Shown here: positions 56,688 through 64,000 of the stretch, piece by piece
Position numbering within the stretch: the first letter of the stretch is position 1
How the letters are laid out: the number at the start of each line of letters is the position of its first letter
NCBI RefSeq assembly: GCF_022341425.1
Contig: NZ_JABFUC010000014.1
Location: 62,001-126,000, forward strand
Source of the DNA: Billgrantia campisalis
Lineage (GTDB): Bacteria > Pseudomonadota > Gammaproteobacteria > Pseudomonadales > Halomonadaceae
Direction of reading: 5' to 3'
Length of the DNA stretch: 64,000 bases
Program-made: the position numbers and the translations under genes
Notes under the pieces: model-generated
What the model was told of the DNA's origin: nothing
Databases searched by the model: none
What the model saw: the letters and a program-made list of their open reading frames with translations, nothing else

Positions 56688-57235
56688 TCGCCTTCGTCAG
56701 CGGCGGGGCGCGCTCGGGCAAGAGCGAGGTGGCCGAGCGGCTGGCCCACGAGCGGCGGGAGCTCCGCGGCGGCGCGCTCTACTACCTGGCCACCGCCCGT
56801 GCCAGCGACGGCGAGATGGCCGCCCGAATCGCTCGCCATCGCCGCGCGCGGGGCGAGGGCTGGCTCACTCGGGAGGCCTCCCTGGCGCTGGGCGAGGCCC
56901 TGGAGGGCGTGCCGGACGGTGCCAGCGTGCTGCTCGACTGCCTGACACTATGGGCCAGTCGCGCCATCTTTGAAGCCGCCTTCAGCGAGCGCCAGGCCCA
57001 CGAGCAGTTCACGGCCCTGCTGGCCGAGGCCCGCGCCCGATGCATCGACCTGGTGGTGGTCTCCAACGACCTCAACGAGGACCTGCCGCCCCGGGACGCC
57101 GAGACCTGGCGCTACCTGGCCTTCCTGCAGCGCCTGCATCGCCACCTCGCCAACGAGGCCGAACGGGTGATCGAGGTGGTGTCCGGCATGCCCATTGAAT
57201 GGAAAGTGACGACTTACCAGGAGCCGACGAGATGA
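56684..57235 (+). CDS. cobU: CobU, adenosylcobinamide kinase / guanylyltransferase
   Basis: A 183-residue enzyme. It begins MIAFVSGGARSGKSEVAERL, with the P-loop GGARSGKS. The guanylylated histidine is His52 in ARIARHRRARGEGW. It ends VSGMPIEWK, a family tail. It phosphorylates and activates adenosylcobinamide. It overlaps the aminotransferase gene by ATGA. Its own stop overlaps an ATG (57232) that looks like the start of the next cobalamin gene, which is cut off by a prophage. Confidence 0.94.
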   Translation: MIAFVSGGARSGKSEVAERLAHERRELRGGALYYLATARASDGEMAARIARHRRARGEGWLTREASLALGEALEGVPDGASVLLDCLTLWASRAIFEAAFSERQAHEQFTALLAEARARCIDLVVVSNDLNEDLPPRDAETWRYLAFLQRLHRHLANEAERVIEVVSGMPIEWKVTTYQEPTR

Positions 57236-57240
57236 GAGGG
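57232..57240 (+). pseudogene. First codons of a cobalamin gene cut by the prophage
   Basis: ATG at 57232 overlaps the cobU stop as ATGA, the same coupling used at two other junctions of this operon. It runs only ATG-AGA-GGG before the probable prophage end at 57241. The gene probably continues beyond the right end of the prophage, outside the window. Its identity cannot be told; in related operons a cobS, cobC phosphatase or cobyric acid synthase gene follows. Confidence 0.4.
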
Positions 57241-57303
57241 TGTTTACAAAACAGGCGAATGAAGGCAAGACGAGGCAAAAATTGGCGAAATAGTGTCCCC
57301 TCT

Positions 57304-57334
57304 TAAGATAATTCCATGGAGCGCCGTAAGATAA
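57304..57334 (+). repeat. Short repeats in the prophage left end
   Basis: TAAGATAA occurs at 57304-57311 and 57327-57334, 23 bases apart, within 100 bases of the prophage end. Mu-like ends carry spaced transposase-binding sites, and these may be such. The 190 bases from 57241 to 57431 contain no gene. Confidence 0.35.
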
Positions 57335-57431
57335 ATGCGAAACTTCGCGGGAGGACACGGTATATCATGGGATAGAAAATGGAATGGTGGTTTCAGTTTG
57401 CGAGATAGAATGTGGGGCCGCAGATAGCTCC

Positions 57432-57881
57432 TCAATCTCTCCAGCGGCGCTTGAGCGCTTGCCACTTCACCGAGCAACAGGCTCGGAGCCAGATCCAACC
57501 TCCCCAGGCGAAGACTGCCGCGAAGCCACACACGGCCACGGCGTCCAGGAAGCCGAGCGAGGTTCGGCTGCTTGTCCAGGCAGCAATGCCAACCATCGTG
57601 CCAAGGCCATAGATTGAACTCAGCACCAGGCGTTCACGATCCTTGCGTTCACGCTCGACGGCGATAGCACGCTCCAGGGCGTAGTCGTAACCGCACTTCC
57701 CGCACTGAGCGGCATTCACAGCCACGCCGTGCCAGCCACAGGCCTTGCAGTTCTGGAGATAGGGGCTATCGACCGGCGGTACGTGCTCCTGAACCTGGTT
57801 GTAGAAGTCACGCCCCGCTACTTGATTGTCGCTTCCGCCGATCTCCTGGGCCACCTGGGGCTGCTGTTTATCCGATGTCAC
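57432..57881 (-). CDS. Prophage membrane protein with zinc ribbon and NQVAGRDF motif
   Basis: The product has 149 residues. The N-terminus has GGSDNQVAGRDFYNQ (about 15-29). A zinc-ribbon-like part follows, with CKACGWHG and QCGKCGYDY. Two hydrophobic segments (about 90-130) precede an Arg-rich C-terminus. It overlaps the repressor gene by four bases (ATGA), so the two are translated together. The NQVAGRDF motif also occurs in the repressor. It may modulate or anchor the repressor or act on the cell envelope; the function is unknown. Confidence 0.65.
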   Translation of the reverse strand: MTSDKQQPQVAQEIGGSDNQVAGRDFYNQVQEHVPPVDSPYLQNCKACGWHGVAVNAAQCGKCGYDYALERAIAVERERKDRERLVLSSIYGLGTMVGIAAWTSSRTSLGFLDAVAVCGFAAVFAWGGWIWLRACCSVKWQALKRRWRD

Positions 57882-58609
57882 CGCTTGCCCCCGCGACCGC
57901 CCTTATGATCTCCGTGGTTTTGGAAGTCGCGGCCTGCTACCTGGTTGCCACTGCCAAAAATACTCTGATGAGCGCTATGGGCAAGCCGTGACGATTGCCG
58001 TTCTTCTTCGCTCGTTGCTTCTTCCAGGCCGCGCTCTTCGGCACTCGCCTGGTTCTCTAGCCTCTGAGCCAGGCCTTCAAATTCGTCGACGACCGCCTTT
58101 GGCATCTCTGGATGCTGTCTCACGAAATGTCGCAGCTGCTGCGCCTCCGACTTCAAAGTTACTAGGTTCAATAGCTTAACAACGCCGCGGATAGCCTTAG
58201 CGCGAGAACCTTGGTCATCGATATGGGCAAACTGGTTGTAGATGTATATGGCCTGGCCAAGGAGTAGATCCCCCTCCAAGTGCCTGAGCTGGCAGTCTTC
58301 AGAGCGAAGAGCTGCCCACACCTCTCGGAATCGCCCCTCATTGATCTCAGGCGCGGAAGCGTCCTGGTGTGAATCTGGCGGTGTTCCCCCCTTCACGCCA
58401 GTCAGCAGCCATGTGACATCAACGTCATGCTGGTTGATCAGGGCGCAGAGTAGCTCCTTTGAGACGGCACGCTGCCCCCTCTCATAATTTTGGTAGGTCC
58501 TCAAGGACACGTTCAAAGAATCCGCAAAGGCCTGCTGCGACAGCTTCTCGCGCTCTCGTAGTTCCTTCAGGCGCGCACCAACCTCAAGATCCTCATTCGT
58601 GCTTGACAT
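57878..58609 (-). CDS. Prophage XRE-family repressor
   Basis: The product has 243 residues. A helix-turn-helix (about 10-65) has LKELREREKLSQQAFADSLN and SLRTYQNYERGQRAVS. A long helical region follows, then a Glu-rich stretch and GSGNQVAGRDFQNHGDH near the C-terminus. Read leftward from the operator region at 58610-58689, it should keep the prophage silent. There is no S24 protease domain, so induction may not follow RecA-type cleavage. The NQVAGRDF motif matches the next protein. Confidence 0.8.
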   Translation of the reverse strand: MSSTNEDLEVGARLKELREREKLSQQAFADSLNVSLRTYQNYERGQRAVSKELLCALINQHDVDVTWLLTGVKGGTPPDSHQDASAPEINEGRFREVWAALRSEDCQLRHLEGDLLLGQAIYIYNQFAHIDDQGSRAKAIRGVVKLLNLVTLKSEAQQLRHFVRQHPEMPKAVVDEFEGLAQRLENQASAEERGLEEATSEEERQSSRLAHSAHQSIFGSGNQVAGRDFQNHGDHKGGRGGKR

Positions 58610-58619
58610 GAGTACGTAT

Positions 58620-58655
58620 GTTCTCCATATTATGAACGAACGTGCTGCATAGTTC
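58620..58655. promoter_or_regulatory. Candidate prophage repressor operator
   Basis: Four GTTC/GAAC half-sites lie at 58620, 58634, 58638 and 58652, within 36 bases, between the divergent repressor and Ner-like genes. Both promoters probably lie in this AT-rich 80-base gap. The outer two sites are in opposite order to the inner two. Confidence 0.4.
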
Positions 58656-58689
58656 TTATTTGATACAACTAATTGTGAGGTATCCCAAG

Positions 58690-58923
58690 ATGAACGGCAA
58701 TGACGTGAAGCCCGGTCCGGAGCTGTATCAGCAGGTGCGCGGCGGGTTCATCGCCAGAGGCACCACCTTGGCGGCCTGGTGTCGTGAGCATGGCCACAAC
58801 CCTACCAATGCCAGGTCTGCCCTAGTGGGCGCTTGGAACGGTCCCAAGGGGCGTGCGCTGCGGCATCGGCTTGCTGAGGATTCCGGCGTCATTCGAGCCC
58901 CCCGGTCAGTGGCATTGGCATAG
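58690..58923 (+). CDS. Ner-like phage DNA-binding protein
   Basis: A 77-residue basic protein. LYQQVRGGFIARGTTLAAWC and NPTNARSALVGAWNGPKG form a helix-turn-helix-like arrangement of the type seen in small regulators of Mu-like Pseudomonas phages, where Ner turns down early transcription. It is the first gene to the right of the repressor, the place of ner in Mu. GAGG lies nine bases before the ATG at 58690. Confidence 0.65.
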   Translation: MNGNDVKPGPELYQQVRGGFIARGTTLAAWCREHGHNPTNARSALVGAWNGPKGRALRHRLAEDSGVIRAPRSVALA

Positions 58924-59005
58924 CTAAACGTTAAACGGTCCCCAGGCGGGGTAGTAGGGGCACCAGCCGCCTTTGTTTGGACGGCACGGTTGAGGGGATA
59001 GGGCA

Positions 59006-59497
59006 ATGACCAGGCGTAGTTGGAAGTACCGGCAACCCGGCTCGCTGCGGCAGGCGATGGAGTGGAACCTGGAGTATGCGCGGGTGAAACACCAGCGTTC
59101 CGTGGATCGCGTCGCCGACCTTATGGGCTTGTCCAGCAAGTGGTCGCTGTACAAATGGATGGAGTCGGGGCGCATGCCGGCAATTTTGATCCGGCCTTTC
59201 GAGCAGGCCTGCGGGATCGACTTCATTACGCGCTATATCGGCCACTCAAGCCACAAGCTGCTGATCGATATCCCGACCGGCAAGCGTGGCAACGGCGCTG
59301 ACATCAACGCGCTGCAATTAAGTTTCACCGAGGCAGTGGGCCTGCTGCTGCGCTACTACGACGGCCAAGCTGAGGCTGAGGACACCCTGGGCGCGCTGTA
59401 TACCACCATGGAGCAGCTGGCCTGGCACCAGGGGACGATCGAGCGGCACCGCCAGCCGGGGTTCGAATTTGGCGCTGATATGGGAGGTGACGAGTGA
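59006..59497 (+). CDS. Phage early protein with a possible helix-turn-helix
   Basis: The product has 163 residues. RSVDRVADLMGLSSKWSLYK (about 32-51) looks like a DNA-binding helix pair. The centre has IRPFEQACGIDFITRYIGHS and the end is acidic. It is read with the following small gene (overlap one base). Similar genes occur in Mu-like phage early regions of Pseudomonas, with no known role. Confidence 0.55.
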   Translation: MTRRSWKYRQPGSLRQAMEWNLEYARVKHQRSVDRVADLMGLSSKWSLYKWMESGRMPAILIRPFEQACGIDFITRYIGHSSHKLLIDIPTGKRGNGADINALQLSFTEAVGLLLRYYDGQAEAEDTLGALYTTMEQLAWHQGTIERHRQPGFEFGADMGGDE

Positions 59498-59886
59498 TGC
59501 TGAACACGCCAGAACTGAAAAGGCGGCGTAACCGGGTGCTGGGCGCCATCGACAAACTTTCGGTCGTTGATGCGTTGGCGGTGATGGGCGAGGCCATACG
59601 AGAGCTGGCGATGCAGGAGTCGGTAGGCCAGTCCGCAGCGGCCAATGATGCTGAACCTTCCAGCGCTGATTTAATCCTCGGGGGCGAGTTCAGTCGCTTC
59701 AAGATCGATCACGATCCCGAGGTGAGGGACTTCATCTATGGGTTGCGCGGCATGCGCTCGGTCCCCCAGATCGCGGCGCTGGCCAAGGAGAAGTTCGGAG
59801 ACAGGGCCCCAAGCAAGATGGCGCTGTACCGCTACTTCAACAGCCTAAAGTATCGCCGGGGCACAAGGGAGCAACAGCATGACTGA
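59497..59886 (+). CDS. Phage early protein of unknown function
   Basis: The product has 129 residues starting MLNTPELKRRRNRVLGAIDK. The C-terminal part (RSVPQIAALAKEKFGDRAPS and KMALYRYFNSLKYRRG) looks like a helix-turn-helix. The start ATG overlaps the previous stop as TGATG. A GGGAGG site is nine bases upstream. No family recognised. Confidence 0.6.
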   Translation: MLNTPELKRRRNRVLGAIDKLSVVDALAVMGEAIRELAMQESVGQSAAANDAEPSSADLILGGEFSRFKIDHDPEVRDFIYGLRGMRSVPQIAALAKEKFGDRAPSKMALYRYFNSLKYRRGTREQQHD

Positions 59887-60142
59887 ACCAACGAACGTGA
59901 GGGCTATGGCCGGCAAGTCGCCACAGCTGCTCGTGACCCAGGTGGAAGCGGCGCTGGTGGCGGCATCAGAGCAGATCGGGGGCATCGCCGAGATGGCGCA
60001 CTGGGCTGTCGCTGGCCTGGCGGTCCGGGTCGAGCGGAGGGGCAAAGCGGTCTCCGAGCTAACCGTGGGCGAACTGCTCGCGATGCTCGACGACCAGCGT
60101 CAGCGGCATCACCGAGTCTTTGGGGGCGAGCCTCATGAGTAA
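59879..60142 (+). CDS. Phage early protein, small and helical
   Basis: The product has 87 residues: MTEPTNVRAMAGKSPQLLVT, a central AALVAASEQIGGIAEMAHWA, and an Arg/Lys-rich end. It overlaps the previous gene by eight bases and the next by eight, as is common in phage early clusters. No domain is recognised. Confidence 0.55.
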   Translation: MTEPTNVRAMAGKSPQLLVTQVEAALVAASEQIGGIAEMAHWAVAGLAVRVERRGKAVSELTVGELLAMLDDQRQRHHRVFGGEPHE

Positions 60143-60461
60143 GGAGATGAATCAATCAGTCAGCAAGGCGATGACTTTGTTCGAGGCGCTGCTGGCTGAC
60201 GGCTTCAAAGGCAAGCGCCTGGGGGAGATCGCAGTAGCGGTCGAGGTATCAACTACCACGGCCTGGCGGTTGCTCAAGACCCTGGAAGCCCACGGTTGGG
60301 TGGTCGAGGTGCCGGTACCGGGCTCCAAGGGCATGCATTGGAAGGTGTCCTCCCAACTGGTCACGGTGGCACACGCCTACCAGCGGGATGCACTGCGCCG
60401 GATCCAAGGCGTTCAGCAGGAATATCGAAACGTGACAGGAGAGGAACTCAACCATGGATAA
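60135..60461 (+). CDS. IclR-like winged-helix phage regulator
   Basis: The product has 108 residues. VSKAMTLFEALLADGFKGKR and GEIAVAVEVSTTTAWRLLKT match the N-terminal winged helix of IclR-type regulators, but the effector-binding domain is missing. It should bind DNA. It lies in the early cluster between the Ner-like gene and the transposase and may control early or transposition genes. ATG at 60135 overlaps the previous gene by eight bases. Confidence 0.65.
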   Translation: MSKEMNQSVSKAMTLFEALLADGFKGKRLGEIAVAVEVSTTTAWRLLKTLEAHGWVVEVPVPGSKGMHWKVSSQLVTVAHAYQRDALRRIQGVQQEYRNVTGEELNHG

Positions 60462-60942
60462 CCACAAGCGTATTGCCACAGGGATGGCTGCCTTCCCACT
60501 GCAAACCGGCCAGCAACGTGGCCGCCTGAGCGACGCCGAGCTGGCTGTGTGCCGTGAGATGGGTCTGAGCCCCGAAGAGTTCTGCCAGGCCAATCCCGTT
60601 GAGCCCACTCAGGCTGACCGGAGCCTGAACGATGTGGAGCTGGCCGTTTGCAAGGCCATGGGGCTGAGCTCCGAGGCCTACCGACAGGCGAACCCGGAGG
60701 ATGACTCTCCCCAGGAGATCGAGGCGCTGATTGCCGAGGGACTGCGGGATGGCCGGATCGCTGGCCCGGCAACCGCTACGTGGCTGCGTCAGCAAGGCGT
60801 AGCAGCCTGCCGCTCCCACCTTACCAGGGTGCCCGGCACTGAGGCGCTGAAGCACGGTATCAGCGATGCCGAGTTGGCGGTGTGCCGCCGCATGGGACTG
60901 AGCCCAGCAGCGTACCGTCGCGCCAATTCGAACAACGAGTGA
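60454..60942 (+). CDS. Phage protein with three ELAVC repeats
   Basis: The product has 162 residues. Three copies of a motif D-x-ELAVC-x-x-MGLS-x-E/A-x-F/Y occur at about 27-47, 59-79 and 137-156: DAELAVCREMGLSPEEFCQA, DVELAVCKAMGLSSEAYRQA and DAELAVCRRMGLSPAAYRRA. A like motif ends the protease (gpI) of Mu-type phages and marks some other phage proteins. Here it is repeated three times with no protease domain. It may be a multivalent docking protein. Function unknown. Confidence 0.6.
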   Translation: MDNHKRIATGMAAFPLQTGQQRGRLSDAELAVCREMGLSPEEFCQANPVEPTQADRSLNDVELAVCKAMGLSSEAYRQANPEDDSPQEIEALIAEGLRDGRIAGPATATWLRQQGVAACRSHLTRVPGTEALKHGISDAELAVCRRMGLSPAAYRRANSNNE

Positions 60943-60954
60943 AGGAGACCTGGC

Positions 60955-61914
60955 ATGGATGGTCGCAACCCTGATATCACACTCAACCAGCTCCGCGATC
61001 AGCTGGAGCAGGTTGACGTGGCTGAACGGCAGCTGGAGGAGCGCGCCTTGATCGAAGGCGCCGAGAAGGCCGGGCTGGCGCGTTATACCGAAGCTCGGGA
61101 TGAGGCCAACCAACTTCTTGGTGAGGCTCGCGCCATGAACGCGGTCGCAAAACTGACAACCGTCGTCACTTTGAAAACCCTGGCCAAGGTGAAAAAAACC
61201 CAAGTATATAAGGAGCTTAAAGGGAAATCAGGCATTGACTCCCAAGGTAATAAAATCGACGACGTCGGCACTTGGGAGGGCTATTGCCGGGCAATAGGAC
61301 GCTCTAAATCATCCGTAGATACTGACCTGAAGAACTTGGAGGTCTTCGGCGAGGAAGCTCTGGAAAGCCTCAGGGCCATCGGCGCCGGCTACCGCGAACT
61401 GCGCAAACTTCGCCAGTTACCCGATGAGCAGCGTGAGCTGATCATCCAGGGCGAGGCGGTGCAGGCCGGAGACAAGGAAACCCTGGTCGAGCTGATCGAG
61501 GACATGGCGGCCAGGCATGCCAAGGAGAAAGAGTCGCTGCAGCAGAAGGCTGACGAAAGCCGGCAAGAGCTCGAGGCGTCGCGCCGGGTTACTCAGGACA
61601 AGTCGAGCAGGATCGCTGAGCTTGAGGAGCAGCTGCATCGCCGCCAACACCTGACGCCCGACCAGCGTGCACAGGAGCTTTCAGGGCGCCTGGAGGCCGA
61701 AGGGTTCAAGGCTCGCAGTCTACTGCTGCCGCTACGCTCAGTGATGGTCGAGATCCTCGACTGGGAAGAGGCACCCCGCGAGCTGAAACACGCTTGCGCC
61801 CAGCAGCTGGCCCGACTGCGCATTGAGCTGGATGAGCTGCAGATTGAGCTGGGGCTGGAGACGGTCGATCTGGACGTCGACGACAGCTGGATGCAGGAGG
61901 TCGAGCCGTCATGA
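60955..61914 (+). CDS. Phage DNA-binding-like coiled-coil protein
   Basis: The product has 319 residues. The middle (about 90-160) has GTWEGYCRAIGRSKSSVDTD, a helix-turn-helix-like stretch. A long charged coiled coil follows (about 175-235) with KEKESLQQKADESRQELEAS. The end is acidic. Such proteins occur before the transposase in B3-like phages. It overlaps the transposase gene by four bases, which suggests a role in transposition or DNA binding. Confidence 0.6.
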   Translation: MDGRNPDITLNQLRDQLEQVDVAERQLEERALIEGAEKAGLARYTEARDEANQLLGEARAMNAVAKLTTVVTLKTLAKVKKTQVYKELKGKSGIDSQGNKIDDVGTWEGYCRAIGRSKSSVDTDLKNLEVFGEEALESLRAIGAGYRELRKLRQLPDEQRELIIQGEAVQAGDKETLVELIEDMAARHAKEKESLQQKADESRQELEASRRVTQDKSSRIAELEEQLHRRQHLTPDQRAQELSGRLEAEGFKARSLLLPLRSVMVEILDWEEAPRELKHACAQQLARLRIELDELQIELGLETVDLDVDDSWMQEVEPS

Positions 61915-63659
61915 CCACATTCAGCGCCGACGAACTCCGCCATTTCGACCGTGTTGCCCAGGAGCTTCGCGAGGCGCCACGCGGCCAGAAAGGCCAGATC
62001 GTGGCGCGGGCGGCTCAGTTTCTGAGCTGCTCTAAGGACCGGATCTATCGCGGCCTGAAGGCCAGCGGCTGGGACGCGCAGCGGCAACGCCGGCGTGACC
62101 GTGGTGCCAGTCAGGTCAGCCGCGAAGAGGCCACAGTCGTGGCTAACATCATGCGTCAGAGCACTCGCGACACCGGCAAGCGGCTGTTGTCGGGCGAGGA
62201 TGCCCTGGAGATGGCTCGGGCGAACCCTGCCAGCGGCGTCACCTCTCAGGCTTCGGTAGACACCTTTTTTCGGAAGATGCGGGAATATGGTGTACACCCG
62301 GACCAGGTGAGCCGGGCCACGCCGTACACCCAGATGCGCAGCCAGTACCCCAACCACGTGCATCAGTTCGACGTCTCGGTCTGCGTTCTCTACTACCTGG
62401 ACAAGGGCGGCCTGGCGGTGATGGACGAGAAGCGGTTCTACAAGAACAAGCCGCAGAACGCCGCCAAGGTGGCCAAGCAGCGGGTGCTGCGATACCTGAT
62501 CACCGACCACTACAGCGGGACTTTCTACGTTGAGTATTTCCAGGCCGCTGGCGAAGACCAGGAGACACTGTTCGAGTTTCTGATGCGCGCCTGGGCGAAG
62601 CGCGACCACCCGCACGATCCCTTCCACGGTGTGCCAAAGATGATGGTATGGGATGCCGGCAGCGCCAACCAGTCGCACCTGATCCGCAACCTGCTGGACC
62701 AGCTTCAGGTGACGCACTGGGCGCATACGCCGGGCCAGCCGCGCAGCAAGGGGCAAGTCGAACGTACCCACGACCTGGTCGAGCGTAGCTTCGAGGGACG
62801 CTTGTCACTGATGACGGTGGAGAGCCTGGAAGCACTGAATACCGCGGCCCATAAATGGATGCGCCGTTTCAGCGCCACCAAGGTCCACACCCGCACCCGT
62901 AGCACGCGCTATGGCCTATGGCAGACCATCAGGCCCGAGCAGCTGCGACTGTGCCCGCCGCGGGAGCTGTGCGAGCAGCTGCTGCGCACCAAGCCCGAGC
63001 CGCGCAAGGTGCGGGGTGACCTGACGATCTCCTTCGCCATCAAGGGCTTCGACCCCGCGACTTACTCGGTAGAGGACCTGCCTGGCGTGCGCGTCGGCGA
63101 GAACGTGACTGTCACGGTGAACCCCTACCGGGCGCCTAATGTGTTCGTAGCCCTGGAGGAGGATGGCGAGCAGATCGAGTGCCTGCCACTGGAGCGCGAT
63201 GCTGCGGGCTTCTACCTGGACAGCCCGATTTTCGGCGAGAGCTACGCGAGCAAGCCGGATACCGACGTGGATACCAACCGCAAGGCGATGGACAAGGCGG
63301 CCTATGGCGTGGAGACCCAGCAGGAGGTCGACAAGGCGCGGGGCAAGCGGAAGACCCCCTTCAATGGCGAGATCGATCCGATCAGTTACCTGGCAGCCGA
63401 GACCTTACCGGCCTTCATGACACGCCGTGGCACGCCTCTGGACGTTGCCAAGGCCGCCGCACCAACCCTGGCACCGCTCTCCCATATCGAGGCGTTGAAG
63501 CGGCTAAGGGCCTGGCTTGGGCGGGGCCTCACGCCGGACGAGAGCGACCTGGTGAAAGAGCGGCACCCGGAAGGGGTGCCGGAAGACCAACTCGACGACC
63601 TGGCGGCCTGGCTGGCTGATCAGCCCAAGACGCCGAAGGCCGTCGCCCTGGCACGCTAA
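61911..63659 (+). CDS. Mu-type DDE transposase A
   Basis: A 582-residue protein. The N-terminal part is a helical DNA-binding region (about 1-130). The integrase-type core has HQFDVSVCVLYY with the first Asp, MVWDAGSANQ with the second, and GQPRSKGQVERTHDLVER with the catalytic Glu. The C-terminal part has the Mu beta-barrel-like region. It cuts and joins the phage ends to target DNA. It is of the B3-like rather than the classic Mu type by these segments. Confidence 0.92.
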   Translation: MTTFSADELRHFDRVAQELREAPRGQKGQIVARAAQFLSCSKDRIYRGLKASGWDAQRQRRRDRGASQVSREEATVVANIMRQSTRDTGKRLLSGEDALEMARANPASGVTSQASVDTFFRKMREYGVHPDQVSRATPYTQMRSQYPNHVHQFDVSVCVLYYLDKGGLAVMDEKRFYKNKPQNAAKVAKQRVLRYLITDHYSGTFYVEYFQAAGEDQETLFEFLMRAWAKRDHPHDPFHGVPKMMVWDAGSANQSHLIRNLLDQLQVTHWAHTPGQPRSKGQVERTHDLVERSFEGRLSLMTVESLEALNTAAHKWMRRFSATKVHTRTRSTRYGLWQTIRPEQLRLCPPRELCEQLLRTKPEPRKVRGDLTISFAIKGFDPATYSVEDLPGVRVGENVTVTVNPYRAPNVFVALEEDGEQIECLPLERDAAGFYLDSPIFGESYASKPDTDVDTNRKAMDKAAYGVETQQEVDKARGKRKTPFNGEIDPISYLAAETLPAFMTRRGTPLDVAKAAAPTLAPLSHIEALKRLRAWLGRGLTPDESDLVKERHPEGVPEDQLDDLAAWLADQPKTPKAVALAR

Positions 63660-63675
63660 GCATGGAGGAATCGAA

Positions 63676-64000
63676 ATGCTTGCAACCAAGACTCACCCAG
63701 AAATTGAAGGGCAGCCCGAAAACCAGCCGATCAAGGCCAGGAGGCTATTGATGGCGCTCGGCGTGCGGCAGGCCGACCTGTCGAAGCATGTCGTGCTGTC
63801 GAGTGGCCGGCACCCTTCCAAGCCCATCATTACCGGCATCCTTGCACGCAATACCTGGCCGGGAAGAACGCCGAGGGGCTTTCTGCAGCAACAGATAGCC
63901 GATTACCTGCGCCAGGCGGGTGCCAGTGAAAAGGAGATAACTGTGGCATTTGAGATTGATGACGAGAGCCCCGACCGGGTGCGCCCCATCCGCCAAGATA
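63676..64000 (+). CDS. Phage helix-turn-helix protein, cut by the window edge
   Basis: The frame is open from ATG 63676 (GGAGG upstream) to the window end, 108 codons, so it is incomplete. It has IKARRLLMALGVRQADLSKH and PSKPIITGILARNTWPG, a helix-turn-helix-like arrangement, then FLQQQIADYLRQAGASEKEI. It follows the transposase, the place of the MuB ATPase gene. It may be the N-terminal DNA-binding part of that ATPase or a separate small protein. Confidence 0.6.
   Translation, partial: MLATKTHPEIEGQPENQPIKARRLLMALGVRQADLSKHVVLSSGRHPSKPIITGILARNTWPGRTPRGFLQQQIADYLRQAGASEKEITVAFEIDDESPDRVRPIRQD

Larger units (their letters stand above)
57241..64000 (+). mobile_element. Left part of a Mu-like transposable prophage
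   Basis: The element begins TGTTTAC at 57241, with the TG end of Mu-like elements. It carries a leftward repressor, rightward Ner-like and early genes, and a DDE transposase, in the order seen in Mu and B3-like phages. GC content is somewhat lower than in the flanking core genes. The right end lies outside the window. The left target flank reads GAGGG; a five-base duplication is expected at the other end. Confidence 0.85.

Noticed and set aside
57241-58609. CRISPR or restriction genes in the prophage left end
   Set aside because: No repeat-spacer array and no nuclease or methylase motif is visible; the region is a lysogeny module.

Overview
The window is GC-rich, densely coded DNA from a gammaproteobacterium, most likely Halomonas or a close halomonad. 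This is inferred from gene content: a sufBCDS-sufT cluster, RimK/RimB with a DUF3549 protein, YeaC plus DUF2797, paired PutA/PutP genes and OmpW porins. No rRNA or species marker is present, so the genus is an inference.

Bases 1-22,200 are core chromosome. They hold an M48-type peptidase fragment, a ZipA-like protein, a phosphate module (Na+/Pi cotransporter plus PhoU-like protein) behind a Pho box, an M14 carboxypeptidase, an NDUFA9-like reductase, a YjfB-like protein, a divergent Lrp/EamA pair, a TAXI binding protein and an EAL phosphodiesterase. The SUF iron-sulfur operon follows, led by an Rrf2 regulator with IscR-like and Fur-like sites upstream. Then come a SanA-like protein, the rimB-rimK group, YqcC and a gamma-glutamylcyclotransferase.

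Bases 22,200-35,800 are a proline-utilisation region: two different PutA enzymes (1221 and 1063 residues), two PutP symporters, two OmpW-family porins with good terminators, and an AraC-type regulator. Bases 35,800-46,900 carry tRNA-Gly(CCC), a CBS protein, a YqaE/Pmp3-like protein, glycerol kinase, an exporter, NAD kinase with a phosphoesterase, a rhomboid protease, YeaC, DUF2797, an alcohol dehydrogenase and two small membrane proteins.

Bases 46,900-53,100 are a compact caa3-type oxidase operon: subunit II fused to cytochrome c, subunits I and III fused, a small membrane protein and a copper P-type ATPase. It is followed by a cobalamin nucleotide-loop operon (cobT, cbiB, a cobC/cobD-type aminotransferase, cobU).

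Two copies of a palindromic repeat flank or invade the cobalamin genes. One lies upstream of cobT. The other is inserted in frame inside the aminotransferase gene, adding roughly 55-60 residues without breaking the reading frame. The arms of the two copies differ by compensatory changes, and both keep a 3x3 purine-rich internal loop. This is the most unusual signal in the window.

From about 57,241 to the right edge lies the left end of a Mu-like transposable prophage: a leftward repressor, a Ner-like protein, early genes and a DDE transposase. It appears to have entered just after the start codon of the next cobalamin gene. Its repressor and the adjacent membrane protein share an NQVAGRDF motif, and another early protein carries three copies of an ELAVC-x-x-MGLS motif.
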